Shown: one piece after another, positions 24,521 through 53,900 of the stretch | Numbering within the stretch: the stretch's first letter is position 1 | Layout: every line of letters begins with the position of its first letter | Source: Terebella lapidaria | Taxonomy: Eukaryota > Annelida > Polychaeta > Terebellida > Terebellidae | NCBI GenBank assembly: GCA_949152475.1 | Contig: OX424563.1 | Coordinates: 16,341,001 to 16,405,000, forward strand | DNA length: 64,000 nt | Direction: 5' to 3' | Position numbers and translations under genes: made by a program | The notes under the pieces: generated by a model | Told to the model about the DNA's origin: nothing | The model's input: only the letters and a program-made list of their open reading frames with translations | Databases searched by the model: none

Positions 24521-27157
24521 CTCTCAATTTCAGATCCAACAATACGGAGTACTATAATTGTCCTTTTAAAATGTCAGAATTGATGGAGTATTCCAAACGG
24601 GCCCATGACACTGCGACTGGGCCTGATGAGATTCACTATCAGATTCTGAAACACTTACCAGAGCCTGCAATTCAGAATAAATATATTCAATAAAATTTGG
24701 GTTGGTGGAGCCTTCCCTGCTTGTTGGAGACAGGCTACAATCATTCCGGTTGCTAAGCCTGGGAGGGATCCTACCAACCCAACGAATTATCGTCCTATTG
24801 CTTTGACCAGCTGTGTTTGCAAAACAATGGAAAGAATGGTCAATACTAGATTAGTATTTTATTTAGAATCTAATAAAGTTATCACTCCATTCCAGAGCGG
24901 TTTCCGGAAGAATTGATCAACTACTGATCAGATTATTCGACTGGAAACTGCTGTACGGGAGTCGTTTAATAATCGCCAGCACATGGTGGCAATATTTTTC
25001 GATTTGGAGAAGGCATATGACACGACGTGAAAAGACGGTATCCTGAAGGACCTCCATGAGGCAGGACTTCGTGGTCGTATGCCTTCCTTCATTTCACAGT
25101 TTTTATCCAATCGTAAATTTACTGTCAGGGTGGACACTTCATTCTCCGATATGTTTGATCAGGAGGAGGGTGTCCCGCAAGGCAGCATTTTGTCTGTAAC
25201 CCTGTTCAGTGTCAAAATCAATAGCATAGTAAGGATTTTGTCCCCTGGAGTCAATGCTTCACTCTATGTGGATGACTTCCACGTGTGCTATTCATCAAAA
25301 CAAATGCATACGATAGAACGCTAATTACAGCAGTGCCTTGCGCGAATTGAGAAATGGGCAGACCGGAACGTTTTTCGCTTCTCCAAAACGAAAACTGTCT
25401 GCATGCATTTCTGCAATTTGCGCAAGTTGCACCCTGAACCAGAATTAAAGTTAAATGGTACAGTTATTCCCTTGGTGGAACAATTCAAGTTTTTGGGGGT
25501 ATTCTTTTATAGGAAACTATTATTCATTCCCCACATCAAGTACATTAAAACAAAGTGTCACAAGGCTCTGAATCTTCTCAAGGTAGTATCACATATGGAT
25601 TGGGGAGCTGATCGTGACGTGCTGCTCCGTTTATACAGAGCACTCGTCCGGTCAAAGCTCGATTATGGTTCGATAGTTTATGGCTCAGCCAGACCCTCCT
25701 ACATAAAGGCTTTGGATACTATTCATAATCAGGGGTTGCGTTTGTGTCTCGGTGCATTCAGAACCTCTCCCATGGAGAGCCTGTATGTTGAGGCCAACGA
25801 ACCCTCCCTTTATCGTAGGTGGGAAAAACTTTCTCTTCAGTATACTATCAAGCTGAAGTCTTTACCGAACAGTCCAGCCCATAATGTTGTTTTCAAACCT
25901 AAATGTGTTCGTCTGTTTGAATCCAGGCCAAATGCGATACCAACCTTTGGTATTCGCATGAAACATCTATTGGCGGATTTGAACATTGACTTGAACACAA
26001 TAGCTGAGTCAAAAATTTCAAAGGTTCCACCATGGGAATTGAAAACACCCATAACTGACTTTTCTCTCAGGATTGGGAAGAAGTCTACCATCAACCCTTT
26101 GGATTTTCACAGTAGTTTTAGTGATGTTCAGTTAAATTATCCAAATTTTAAGTGTATGTATACTGATGGTTCTAAGGATGGTAGTAAAGTAGGCTGTGCC
26201 GCTGTCACCTCAGGGAGAACCTACAAACAACGTCTCCCTGATGTGTGTTCAGTGTACACAGCTGAACTGAAAGCAATACTATTAGCACTGTCCCATATCC
26301 GCCGGTCCGGAGAACTAGGTTTTGTCATTTGTTCAGATTCTCTATCAGCCCTGCAAGCTATAGAGAATCGTAATATTGACCATCCTCTACTTTTGGATAT
26401 TTTAACTGAACATCAACGTATTTTTCAAATGCATAAAGTTGTAGTATTTTGTTGGGTAACCAGTCATGTGGACATTCCTGGGAATGAGCATGTCGATAAG
26501 GCTGCCAGGGCAGCTCTTGATCTGGACGTCACATTTTCCAGGGTGCCACATTCTGATTTCAAGCTGCTCATCCAAACGTACTTGTACGCAGAATGGCAGT
26601 CATTCTGGGATGAGCAGGTTGATAACAAATTACACAAAGTCAAACCAATGCTCGGTTGTTGTACCCCAATAAACGAAATGTTCAGGCGTGATCAACTGGT
26701 CATGTCACGGGCTCGTATAGGGCATACATACCTTACTCAGGGTTACCTGCTCCGTGGGGAGGAGGCCCCTGTGTGTGTGCCCTGTCGAGAGCGGCTGACC
26801 GTTGAACATGTCCTGGTACATTGTCAAGATTTGGCTGACACTCGTCGATTGTTCTACGAGTGTCAGTCAATATATGATTTATTCAATGATTTTAATATTT
26901 ATAAAATCCTCAAGTTCCTTCGGGAAATTGGGGTATACTTTCATTTTTATTCATACAATTCTAGTCATCTCGTTTGAGTCTATATCTAGTCATCAATATG
27001 TTCACAATTAATCTTGTAAGCTTTTACTGTTCACTGTAAATTTTTAATTGTAGAACTTGCGGTTTTATTATTCTTGATACTACTTTTATATCCTTGTTTG
27101 GCACTGAAGTGGCCTTCTTGAGCCTAAAGTGCCGTTAAGCTTTATTTCTTCTTCTTC
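24521..27157 (+). mobile_element. LINE copy C, I-group (Nimb/Jockey-like), RT plus RNase H
   Basis: Same family as 5508-11210 and better preserved. The RT part, 24,571-25,320, shows NYRPIALTSCVCK (near 24,790), GVPQGSILS (near 25,170) and YVDD (near 25,266), but has a stop near 24,915, frame changes near 24,680 and 25,028, and a stop at about 25,322. From 25403 to 26977 one open frame of 524 codons covers the RT C-terminus, RNase H (YTDGSKDGSK at about residue 252; TAELKAI; CSDSLSAL; HVDIPGNE) and a terminal Cys/His stretch. The 3' UTR has the tail hairpin and TTC repeats. It is flanked by a perfect 16-bp duplication (24505-24520 and 27158-27173). It starts eight bases upstream of the point where copy A starts. 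It is not autonomous: there is no endonuclease and the RT is broken. Confidence 0.92.
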
Positions 27158-27173
27158 TTCTACCGTTGTATTC

Positions 27174-27420
27174 AATGATTGTAGGGCGTGCTTACGTTAT
27201 GATTCAGCTCTATATCATAACGGTCAACTTTAGCGTCACCTGGCGATTGGCGTCCTTTGTTGTTTTGAATGGCGCACTTCCGCTTGTACCGGCGGAGGTG
27301 AAGTTTCAACGGAGAACTACGTCGAAAATAATCCACGGACATCGACTATAATTCGACACTACAGGGTTCAGTACCTGTATAAATCCAAACCAGAGACGTT
27401 CGCCTTCCAACCCAGCCAAG
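27174..27420 (+). promoter_or_regulatory. Probable POLR2B promoter and 5' UTR
   Basis: These 247 bp are all that lies between the LINE and the POLR2B start codon, so the core promoter and 5' UTR should be here unless an upstream untranslated exon exists. Visible motifs are an inverted CCAAT box (ATTGG, near 27,246), AATGGCGCAC resembling a YY1 site near 27,269, and ACTTCCGC resembling an ETS site near 27,276. There is no clear TATA box, in keeping with a housekeeping gene. The assignment is positional. Confidence 0.5.
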
Positions 27421-36270
<8,850 letters not shown>

Positions 36271-36751
36271 TGACGCATTGGCCATTTTCACATCATCATA
36301 GAGATTTGGAGCTTGTAGTAGGAACGACAGAACAGTGTTCAGTGCTCTTCACGTTTATGTTCGTCATTGTGCCATTGAAATCAGAAGTGTTAAACTGATT
36401 TGACTGGATTGTGTGCCAACTTTTTGGCCCTGCTGAACAATCATGATTTCTTTCAGGCTTTGTGAAGCCTATAATGGTGTCCGAATGATTTTTGCTCTGC
36501 ATCAGTTATGAAACCACACAAACTCACGAAAGCTGATTTACATCGCATTCGTATTAAAACTGAAGCATTCAAGTTGTGATGTCAAATTTGTTTCAGCGAG
36601 TTAAGATGCATTCCCTCGTGAAAACTCAAATGTTGTGTACAAGGAGTGTGCGATACTTTTTGCAAGTTGTTTGAAAAATGTGCTGCAGCGCCAAACAGGA
36701 TTTGGTCTATGTATAAATTTGTACCTGTTGAATATGTCACTAACTTATATG

Positions 36752-36757
36752 AATAAA
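36752..36757 (+). terminator. POLR2B poly(A) signal
   Basis: AATAAA lies 482 bp after the stop codon, before the first MITE, and gives a 3' UTR of normal length. Confidence 0.7.
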
Positions 36758-36816
36758 TATGTGAAACCCAGTAACTTTTCTGTTTTATAATGTATTAACA
36801 TATATGAAGAAAGTTA

Positions 36817-36947
36817 CAGTAGTCCCTGTAAGATAAGACATTTCACAGGTTCATTTACATGTTAAATTGATTTTTGGGGAATACAAAAAAGTCTTTACAG
36901 ACAGGGAAGTCTTATTTTGGAGGCGTCTTATCTTACAGGGACCACTG
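36817..36947. mobile_element. 131-bp Tc1/mariner-type MITE
   Basis: The terminal inverted repeats, CAGTAGTCCCTGTAAGATAA on the left and CAGTGGTCCCTGTAAGATAA on the right (inverted), match over about 23 bp with one difference. Each end abuts a TA dinucleotide (36815-36816 and 36948-36949), the target used by Tc1/mariner elements. It has no coding capacity. Confidence 0.85.
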
Positions 36948-37018
36948 TAATAAGCTTTTCACTGAAGTTAATAGTCTATGACTGGTGACAAAACTTCCTT
37001 ATATTGGACTCCCAAGGA

Positions 37019-37171
37019 ACATGGTGGTCCCTGGAAGATGAGACCTGGTCGAAATGTCCAGGAAGTCTTATTTCAAAGGTTTATTCACATGCTAAATTGA
37101 TCTTCGGGGAATATGGAAGAATATAGATAGGGAGGTCTTATTCCGGATGTCTCATCTTACAGGCACAACTG
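37019..37171. mobile_element. Second, diverged copy of the same MITE
   Basis: The ends GGTGGTCCCTGGAAGATGAG and, inverted from the right, CAGTTGTGCCTGTAAGATGA belong to the same family as 36817-36947. Shared internal words such as GCTAAATTGAT and GGGGAATA confirm the relation. It is older, judged by its divergence. Confidence 0.75.
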
Positions 37172-38883
37172 TACAGACCAGTGGTGCTGCTTTCTAGTTT
37201 TACTGGTAAACATTTTCAGTGTTCGATATCTTTGCAACAAAAACTAGACACACTAACTTACTGACATTCTGGTATACATATGGAGATATTATATGGTGAT
37301 TTGATGGCATACAGAGAATTGGCCCAGAGGGGGTATCCTGTTTCATAAAAAAAATTGGCAAACTTTCAATCCTTCTTGAATAATAAAGACACACCTGGGC
37401 CAGAATTCATTCACAACCCCTGAACAACAAAAATGTAAATAATATATTTTTTATTTTTCAACTTTTATTCCAACCGTTGTGTTACACTGAAAAAAACTGG
37501 ATATCTCCATTGACGTCAGGTGGAGGTAGAACATCTAAGTGACATCATGGAGACAGTCGCCATGGAAACCGTATCCATGGTGATTACACAGCAAGTGCTG
37601 CAATACAAATACGCACAGGATTAACACAGTCTGTGCAAATCACACGGTGACACATGCATTATGTCACACGGGAAAAATAATAGGACTTGATACACATTAA
37701 ATAATATTTTAAATACATTTGTTTACATGATTTCTCCACTTCAGTAAATCACGCTGAACAATTCTAAGCATTGAGGGGAGACATCCTTTGAACGAGTTTA
37801 GTCATACATTCCAACATACACAATACATAATGTACACGTTTATGGCACACGCGTGATACATCTGCCTGTCAAAATTTTATACACCATTCTGCTAGAGGAC
37901 ATATGATTTCTAGATTCTCACATGGGGAGAATCGGAGGATCCATCTAAAAGTTAGCTCCATTGGGTATTAGAAACAGAAGAAAAAAACTTATGTACACAC
38001 ATTATACCATAACAATAAATTAAAAAAGCATGATCTGTGCACAAAAAAACTTCATTAAAGACCACTACCACCCATCCTTGATATACCTCAGTAAAAATTT
38101 CCTAAATCTGCCAAGTCTTGGGCCCGCAGGTCCACTGAGCATTTGATGGAAGTGTTCCTTCCATAAAAGCACACATTAAGATGAAGCAGGGCAATCAAAG
38201 TGCTGAAGTAGTGGTGAATATATTGACGTTGAAACGTACACAGGTCCTTGCTCTACACAGATTTAACGTTGGAAGTTACGCACGTACAATTGCTAAAATC
38301 TCCTACACATAGAGACATGGAGAAACTGACTTGACCTTCTCACGGCTACGTGCCATCATCTCAGTGATCAAAAATTTCCTAGAGTAAAAAGGCTAAAAAT
38401 AACAACGCAAGAAGTAATTCCTTTTTCGAGTAGCACGCAGAAAGAGAAGAAAAGTTTGAAACAAAATCAAAATCGGACATCAACTTCAGTTGTAATCAAC
38501 TCAAGCTATTCTTTGTTTAAAACACAATAAAATTCAAATCCAGTACAAGTTCGGGTACACCAATACATTATTTCCTAGGAGTGATAAAACTTACTTTGTC
38601 CCAAACTCTCCCATTTCCATCTTTTCTGTTTTACCCCATTTTTGGTAACATTTAACGTTTTCCTATATACTACATGTAATATCCACGTCTTGGATCTGTT
38701 TGCTGACTGATCCGACAACTAGCGACTATGTGCCAGTCGCCGACACAAAGCGTCTGTCCGTCCGTTTACCCCTCTCTAGCCGGTGTCGATAGCCGCGGGC
38801 CGGAGCTTGTTGGACATGGCGCTGCTCTAGCAGTTGTTGTGGGTGATGGTAACTATAGCGACGCCCCCTAGGTGAGGCGAGGG
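37172..38883 (-). other. Probable 3' UTR of the polyamine oxidase gene
   Basis: A non-coding stretch between the second MITE and the stop codon of the oxidase. On the minus strand AATAAA occurs at 37464-37469, which would make a 3' UTR of about 1.4 kb. I see no other gene. Confidence 0.55.
37464..37469 (-). terminator. Candidate poly(A) signal for the oxidase gene
   Basis: TTTATT on the plus strand is AATAAA on the minus strand, about 1.4 kb after the stop codon. Other weaker candidates exist in this AT-rich stretch. Confidence 0.4.
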
Positions 38884-48246
<9,363 letters not shown>

Positions 48247-48560
48247 CTTGTTGACCTGAAAATCGGTACAACAATTTTCGACTTGTCAATGTGTATTCGA
48301 CTCCAATTTGACGTTTGTAGGCTTCACTGATCCATAAAATATAGTATTCAACATCGACTGTGTGTTCTCCGGATTGTTTCTACTTGTATGATTGTGAATT
48401 TAGGGCTTAGTTGGTGACACAAAAAGAGGAAATAAAGAGGTCGTTCGTCACAAAAATCCCGACTGTTTGTGCCTGCACTCAGATCGTCAGCTGACGTCAC
48501 GGGTTATGGCTCAGTGCGCCGACAGGTGGCGCGACGCATTACCCCGCCTCAAAAATGTCA
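48247..48560 (-). promoter_or_regulatory. Probable oxidase 5' UTR and promoter with a CRE
   Basis: This lies upstream of the start codon on the minus strand. A perfect cAMP-response element TGACGTCA is at 48492-48499, followed at about 48,517-48,550 by a GC-rich stretch. The promoter role is inferred from position. Confidence 0.5.
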
Positions 48561-48983
48561 ATGGAGAAAATGGCTTTGCACATGCTGCAAAGCAATCTGT
48601 TACGTGTGTTTATGCTGTTGTAATATTTTTTTATCCCCAGAAAATGATATTGATTGTTTTTGTTGTTTTTTTCTTATACACGTTCGCAATGTTGTGCGTC
48701 AGTGGCCACTTTCTAAATGTCAGTAGTTGCAGTTTATATGCTTCAAGTGGAATAAGGCCCATATCTGGCCTGATATAACTCACAAACATTCTCATTTTAT
48801 CATATCCAGGCTTATGTTTGTGTCATTTTACGATCAGAATTAACAAGTTTATAGCACTGCTAGGATATGTGAACTTTTTACGCTTGCAATCTCAACTAAT
48901 TTGTCGGTCAATGTATAAGTATCACCTACATGTATGCCTTTTTATCTAATATTGTCTGTCATCTTATCTTCTTTAGGATATAT

Positions 48984-48990
<7 letters not shown>

Positions 48991-49044
<54 letters not shown>
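48991..49044. repeat. (TA)n microsatellite
   Basis: An uninterrupted AT dinucleotide tract in the spacer between the two diverging genes. Confidence 0.95.
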
Positions 49045-49046
<2 letters not shown>

Positions 49047-50986
49047 ACTCTGGCCAGAGTAGATCACATCATAAATATCAGCAATACATCTGAAATGAAT
49101 TATTGAGTTTTTTTATGGGTGGAATTATTTCAAATATATACGGCCTAGATTTGCTCCCTGAAAGGCCTATTACTAGTATATGTTTACATGGTCCAGTGGC
49201 CATCATGTACTTTGTTACGACACAGAATGAAGTGTTTTGTCAGGTGTCGTATAACTATAAGCATAAAAATGCTACATTCAAAGATACGTTAATTTGGTTG
49301 AAATAAGCTGTATAAGGTTATGTATTATGTTCAAATATCAAATTAAAATTTTGCACTCGATTTAATTTTACGTAATAAAAAAAGTGAAAATGCATTTGAT
49401 GGATATCTATAATAAATATTTCCAATTGCATTGAACAATTCACTTACACGAGGAATTGATGGGGAATTAAGTGACCAATAGAGATTCAATAATGGTTTAC
49501 AATATATTTGTGCATCGCAATAACTCAAATTCATAAATATGAAAGCGATCGAAGTTCATCCACGTGAAAGCAATGTTGATTCATTTTATTTGAACAGTTT
49601 TTAATCTTGCCAGATTTATCATGGATCTGGTTGTAGAAAGATTTACAATGTGAACACGAATAATAGCGTACTATTCTTGATGTGAACACCGACCAGTACG
49701 TATAGGCTGCGTACATTATGATCGTGATACGTCTTGTCATAATGGCCACTGCCTTTCACGGGTGTGCGCGCACCTGCACATATACATGTATTGATTAATT
49801 TTATCAATACTAAATACCAAGAATTCTTGATATATTAATATGCCCAGTCTTGCTGAAGAAAAACGTTTTAATGACGATAGGTATAATGATCTAAAGAAAA
49901 ATTCAGTTGCCGTGGTTGAAAATAAAATGATTATTATTTTTAAAAAAAACAGTAAAAACCATAATTTTAGTTTCTTCACAAATGTAGCACATGCATATGG
50001 ATGAAAACTGTAACCAATAACAATAATTTCCACCCACGTGGTTCGTGAATACCAGATCGACCGCTCGTTTCATTAAAATGTATGTGTACATTCAAAATTG
50101 TTTCAAAATTATATCAAAATAATCTTCTTCATCTATGTGAATAGGGGGAATAAGCTGGACCATTCAGTAGTAACACAATAATTCTTTCACTGTCCCCAAC
50201 ATTGATTCTCAACTTAAGTGAATTAGATTTAGTTGTATTCTGTGCAATATCGATGCATCTAACAGTATTTAGGTTATATTCAATTATTACGAGTTATCAA
50301 AACATATCTAGTTGAGATATTTTAGATAACTATACTAATAGCATATAGTGTACTCCAAACAATAGCGAATTCGTATGGAGGTCAATATTCAAACATGTTC
50401 ATGCATTGTCACCTAGATTCGCAGGTTTTATCAGATAAGAAGAGAGCTTTGACGGATTTTGGACCATATTCATAAGGCCAATGAGTTATCGGAGTCCTGG
50501 TTTGTCCAGTGTGCCAGGTGATAATATTTCAATATCTGTCATGACGTAGAAATACACACTACCAAAAGTTAAACAACCTCACAATTATGTTGTTACATGA
50601 AGTTAATTAGACTCCACATGTACTATACATTCGAACATGAAAATGTGTAAAATATTTTTAAAATGCAATATTTATATGACAACTATTTTTTTTGTTTTAA
50701 TCTGTCGTCATGGTGCCTTAAATTGGAGCCACTTAACAAATTTAGAGATTCAATGTCTTTGCAGGAATGTATACCTCGGCTAACTATGACAGTTATTATC
50801 AGGTTATCAGTAGGTAACGCAATATCACACCATTTTCATGCGCATGCGTAATTAATCGGGCGATTCTATCCTTTTTGTGCCTTACCAACACGTACGAAAG
50901 AACAACACATGAAAGCCTAAATATGACGTAGTTGTGAACGATTATATTCACCAATATTTTCAGGGTTAACACTGAATCAAACAAAC
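49045..50986. other. Spacer between oxidase and vWD genes
   Basis: AT-rich DNA without recognised genes. Near its right end, TGCGCATGCG at 50839-50848 resembles an NRF1 site, about 140 bp before the vWD gene start codon, and could belong to its promoter. Confidence 0.5.
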
Positions 50987-53900
50987 ATGGATATCAAATA
51001 TACAATTATCTTTTTGTGTGTGATTCTTCAATCCGTGGTAATAAAAGCGCAGTTTGAGGACTTAGCTGGTAAGTATGGGCTTTCGTTTATTTAAAGTTAA
51101 ACACAAAAACTATTATGACTTATATTAACATTGCATTAATGCTTTTGTTTTTTTTCTTCTAAATAAAAATAAGAGGGCGGGGCGGGCTGTTAAAGTCATT
51201 GAGTTTGAAAATGTATTTCATATACCAAATATTATATACTGTTCATAAACATACGTGAGACTAAAGTTGACGTGAATTATATGCCTTATAATTAAGGTAA
51301 GCAGACTGGCGGGTTTGGAAAGTGTCTCAATTTATTCATATACATATTTTTGAAAGCGCATACAACTTTGCCTCTCTGACAGAGTGTCTAAGCAACGAGG
51401 AGTTCAGGCAGGGTTTTGTGTCATGTCTGGGCCCCGGATCGACCACGGCACTAGACACCTCCGACCTGCCCGATTTGGAGGATATCCTGGGCGCCAGCAG
51501 CTATGACAACGCCGAGGGCGGCACTCGCAAGCTGCAGTCGGTCCGTGCCAACTTGGACCTGGCTCCTCAGAAGTACATACTGGACCTGAAGATGAAGGAG
51601 TATGGGATCAATGACAATCACGTATACAAGGAGCTGGTGTCGTACGCTAATGCCTGGGCAGCAGGAGGCAAGGACGCGTCTCTCTTCGAGAGGCTCCGTC
51701 ACGTCAACGTTAGGAAGTTCCTTAGTGACGCCTACATGACCAGGTAAAAGACTCTGTACGGGATCCTCGTAGATGATCAGTTAAATGATCATAGAGTATA
51801 TATGCATGTGAAATATGTTGAATGATTATCACTTCTTGTCATGTAGAGAAAATATACAATTCCTGTCCAACTCGCGACACTCGGTTTTGTTTTCCATCAC
51901 CAGTTTCACGGAGCACTACTCTGAGTTGATCACCAAGGCGCTGTACCTGCGAGGGTATGCCGAGACCCTGGCAACACGCCTGGAGGAGCGGGGTTGGGCG
52001 GCCAGAGACATTGAGGACAGACTGGTCAGCATCCTAGAAGATAGAGCAGACAAAGTCGCCTGCCTACAGCGCTACACTCCAGCCGAGTTTGAGGAGAGTC
52101 TTGACTGGATCCAATGCATCGTTGAGTGCGAGTGAGTGCCACAAGTGCTACCAGTATAACGGTAAATGATGTTTTCACCAGGGAATACTGATTGTGTTGA
52201 TGGGAGGTCCAATGGGAGGACATTGCAGTTTTATATATTAAACAGCCAAACAATTTTGAATTGCAGTTTTATATATTTTGAAGGATTTCTGTTGAGATCG
52301 AACAACTGTTTCCGTTATAGCTCTCTAGGACCGACTGCCGAGTGTTCTGCTGAAGTGTTCGCTAACACCATTGACGCCTGCGGGAGAGTCCAGTGGTTCA
52401 GCGATGTCCTTGTCGGACTGATGATAGCCCTCGTCAACAAAACATCCTGTGACTACACCGTACGTGATGGAATTATGAAATGCATTCTGTTATCGATAAA
52501 TGCCATGTTTGGGGGAATCAGGTAATGGTGCTATATCAAGGAATTAACATGTGGCGAAATGGGACTTAGCAAAACTTTGGTGATGGACGATGTCGGCATT
52601 ACCTGTATATGGGATGACCAATAATGGAAGGTGTATATGGGATGGCCAATAATGGAAGTGGACTACTATATGTAGGGAACGATAGCAGGAAATACAGCTC
52701 TGACTTTAAATCAGCTCAGACAAGTATACCCCAGCTCAAAGCTCAAGGCACATCTTTTGTGTTTAGTTATCACCAAAATAGAATGTTTCTTCCCCAGGTG
52801 TTGTCCCCCGCCAACCTGACGACCCCGATTGAACTGACAGAAGGAGGTGCCGAGGAATACATGGAGTTCAAGACCTACGTGCCACCGGGTGTGCTCTGCC
52901 TGGGGCCGGACCCCCTCACCGACCCGGTCCCTCTGGGCCTCATCGTCGCTGGTAACGTCTTCGGCTTCGACGTGCAGTGTAACGTGGAGATGCAACTGAC
53001 TACCGCCAGCTGGCTGGACAACATCGCCGGGAATACGCCTATCCCGGGGTCCCGCAGCAAGTGTGTAGTCTTTCTCTGGCAATAAACTTATACATGTAAT
53101 AGTAATAAGTGACACCGCCCTTTTCACGACGCATATCGTGTAAAATATTATACTTCTGAGTACAGTCTCTTGGGTCGTACATGCATTGCTTGGAAAAAGC
53201 CCCAGAATATACCCCTGATCATAATATATACAAATTTATCCGTTCACTGTGAATTCGGTGGTGAAATTGAAGAGATGATGTGAAGCTGCAAGCTGATATC
53301 ACATTTTTTATGATTTCCAGATGCCGGATACCGAGACGAGCCTCACGCCAGGTCGCTGTGGGCTTCCACTCCGCCACCACTAACAACTCGGCTGTCTTCC
53401 AAATCTTGCCAGACAACTGGAACGAGACGTTTGTGATCCCTCTGCTGCCGGTCGTGGACCACCGCGTGGACGGCGACACGACCGTCGAGTTCACGATGAG
53501 GCTGTACGTGCAGGGCGAACACCGCGGGCTCACCACCAAACTTCCAGTAAGGCACTACTCTTTAACCACTGCACAGTACACTGTGATAAATAATTTACTG
53601 TTGGTATAAAAGTGGAAAATGTATGATTTGTACCTGTAATACTTGATGTTACAACGACATCAAAACATGCAAAAGTACTACAATTGCATGATGATCAGTG
53701 GCAGTGTCATATCAATATATATATTTTTTAAGTCTTCTGGATAACGTGTATATAAGATATTCCAATAACGTGCATTCACACATAAAATACATGTAATATA
53801 CAATGTTCATTCAGCTGATAGTTTTCCCAGCACAAAAATCAAAACATGATTGTTTAGGTGACCGTCGCCGATACTGACCCAACTGCTCCTCGTTTGCCCC

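Noticed and set aside
52711-53127. 138-codon minus-strand frame
   Set aside because: Shadow of GC-rich exon 5 of the vWD gene.
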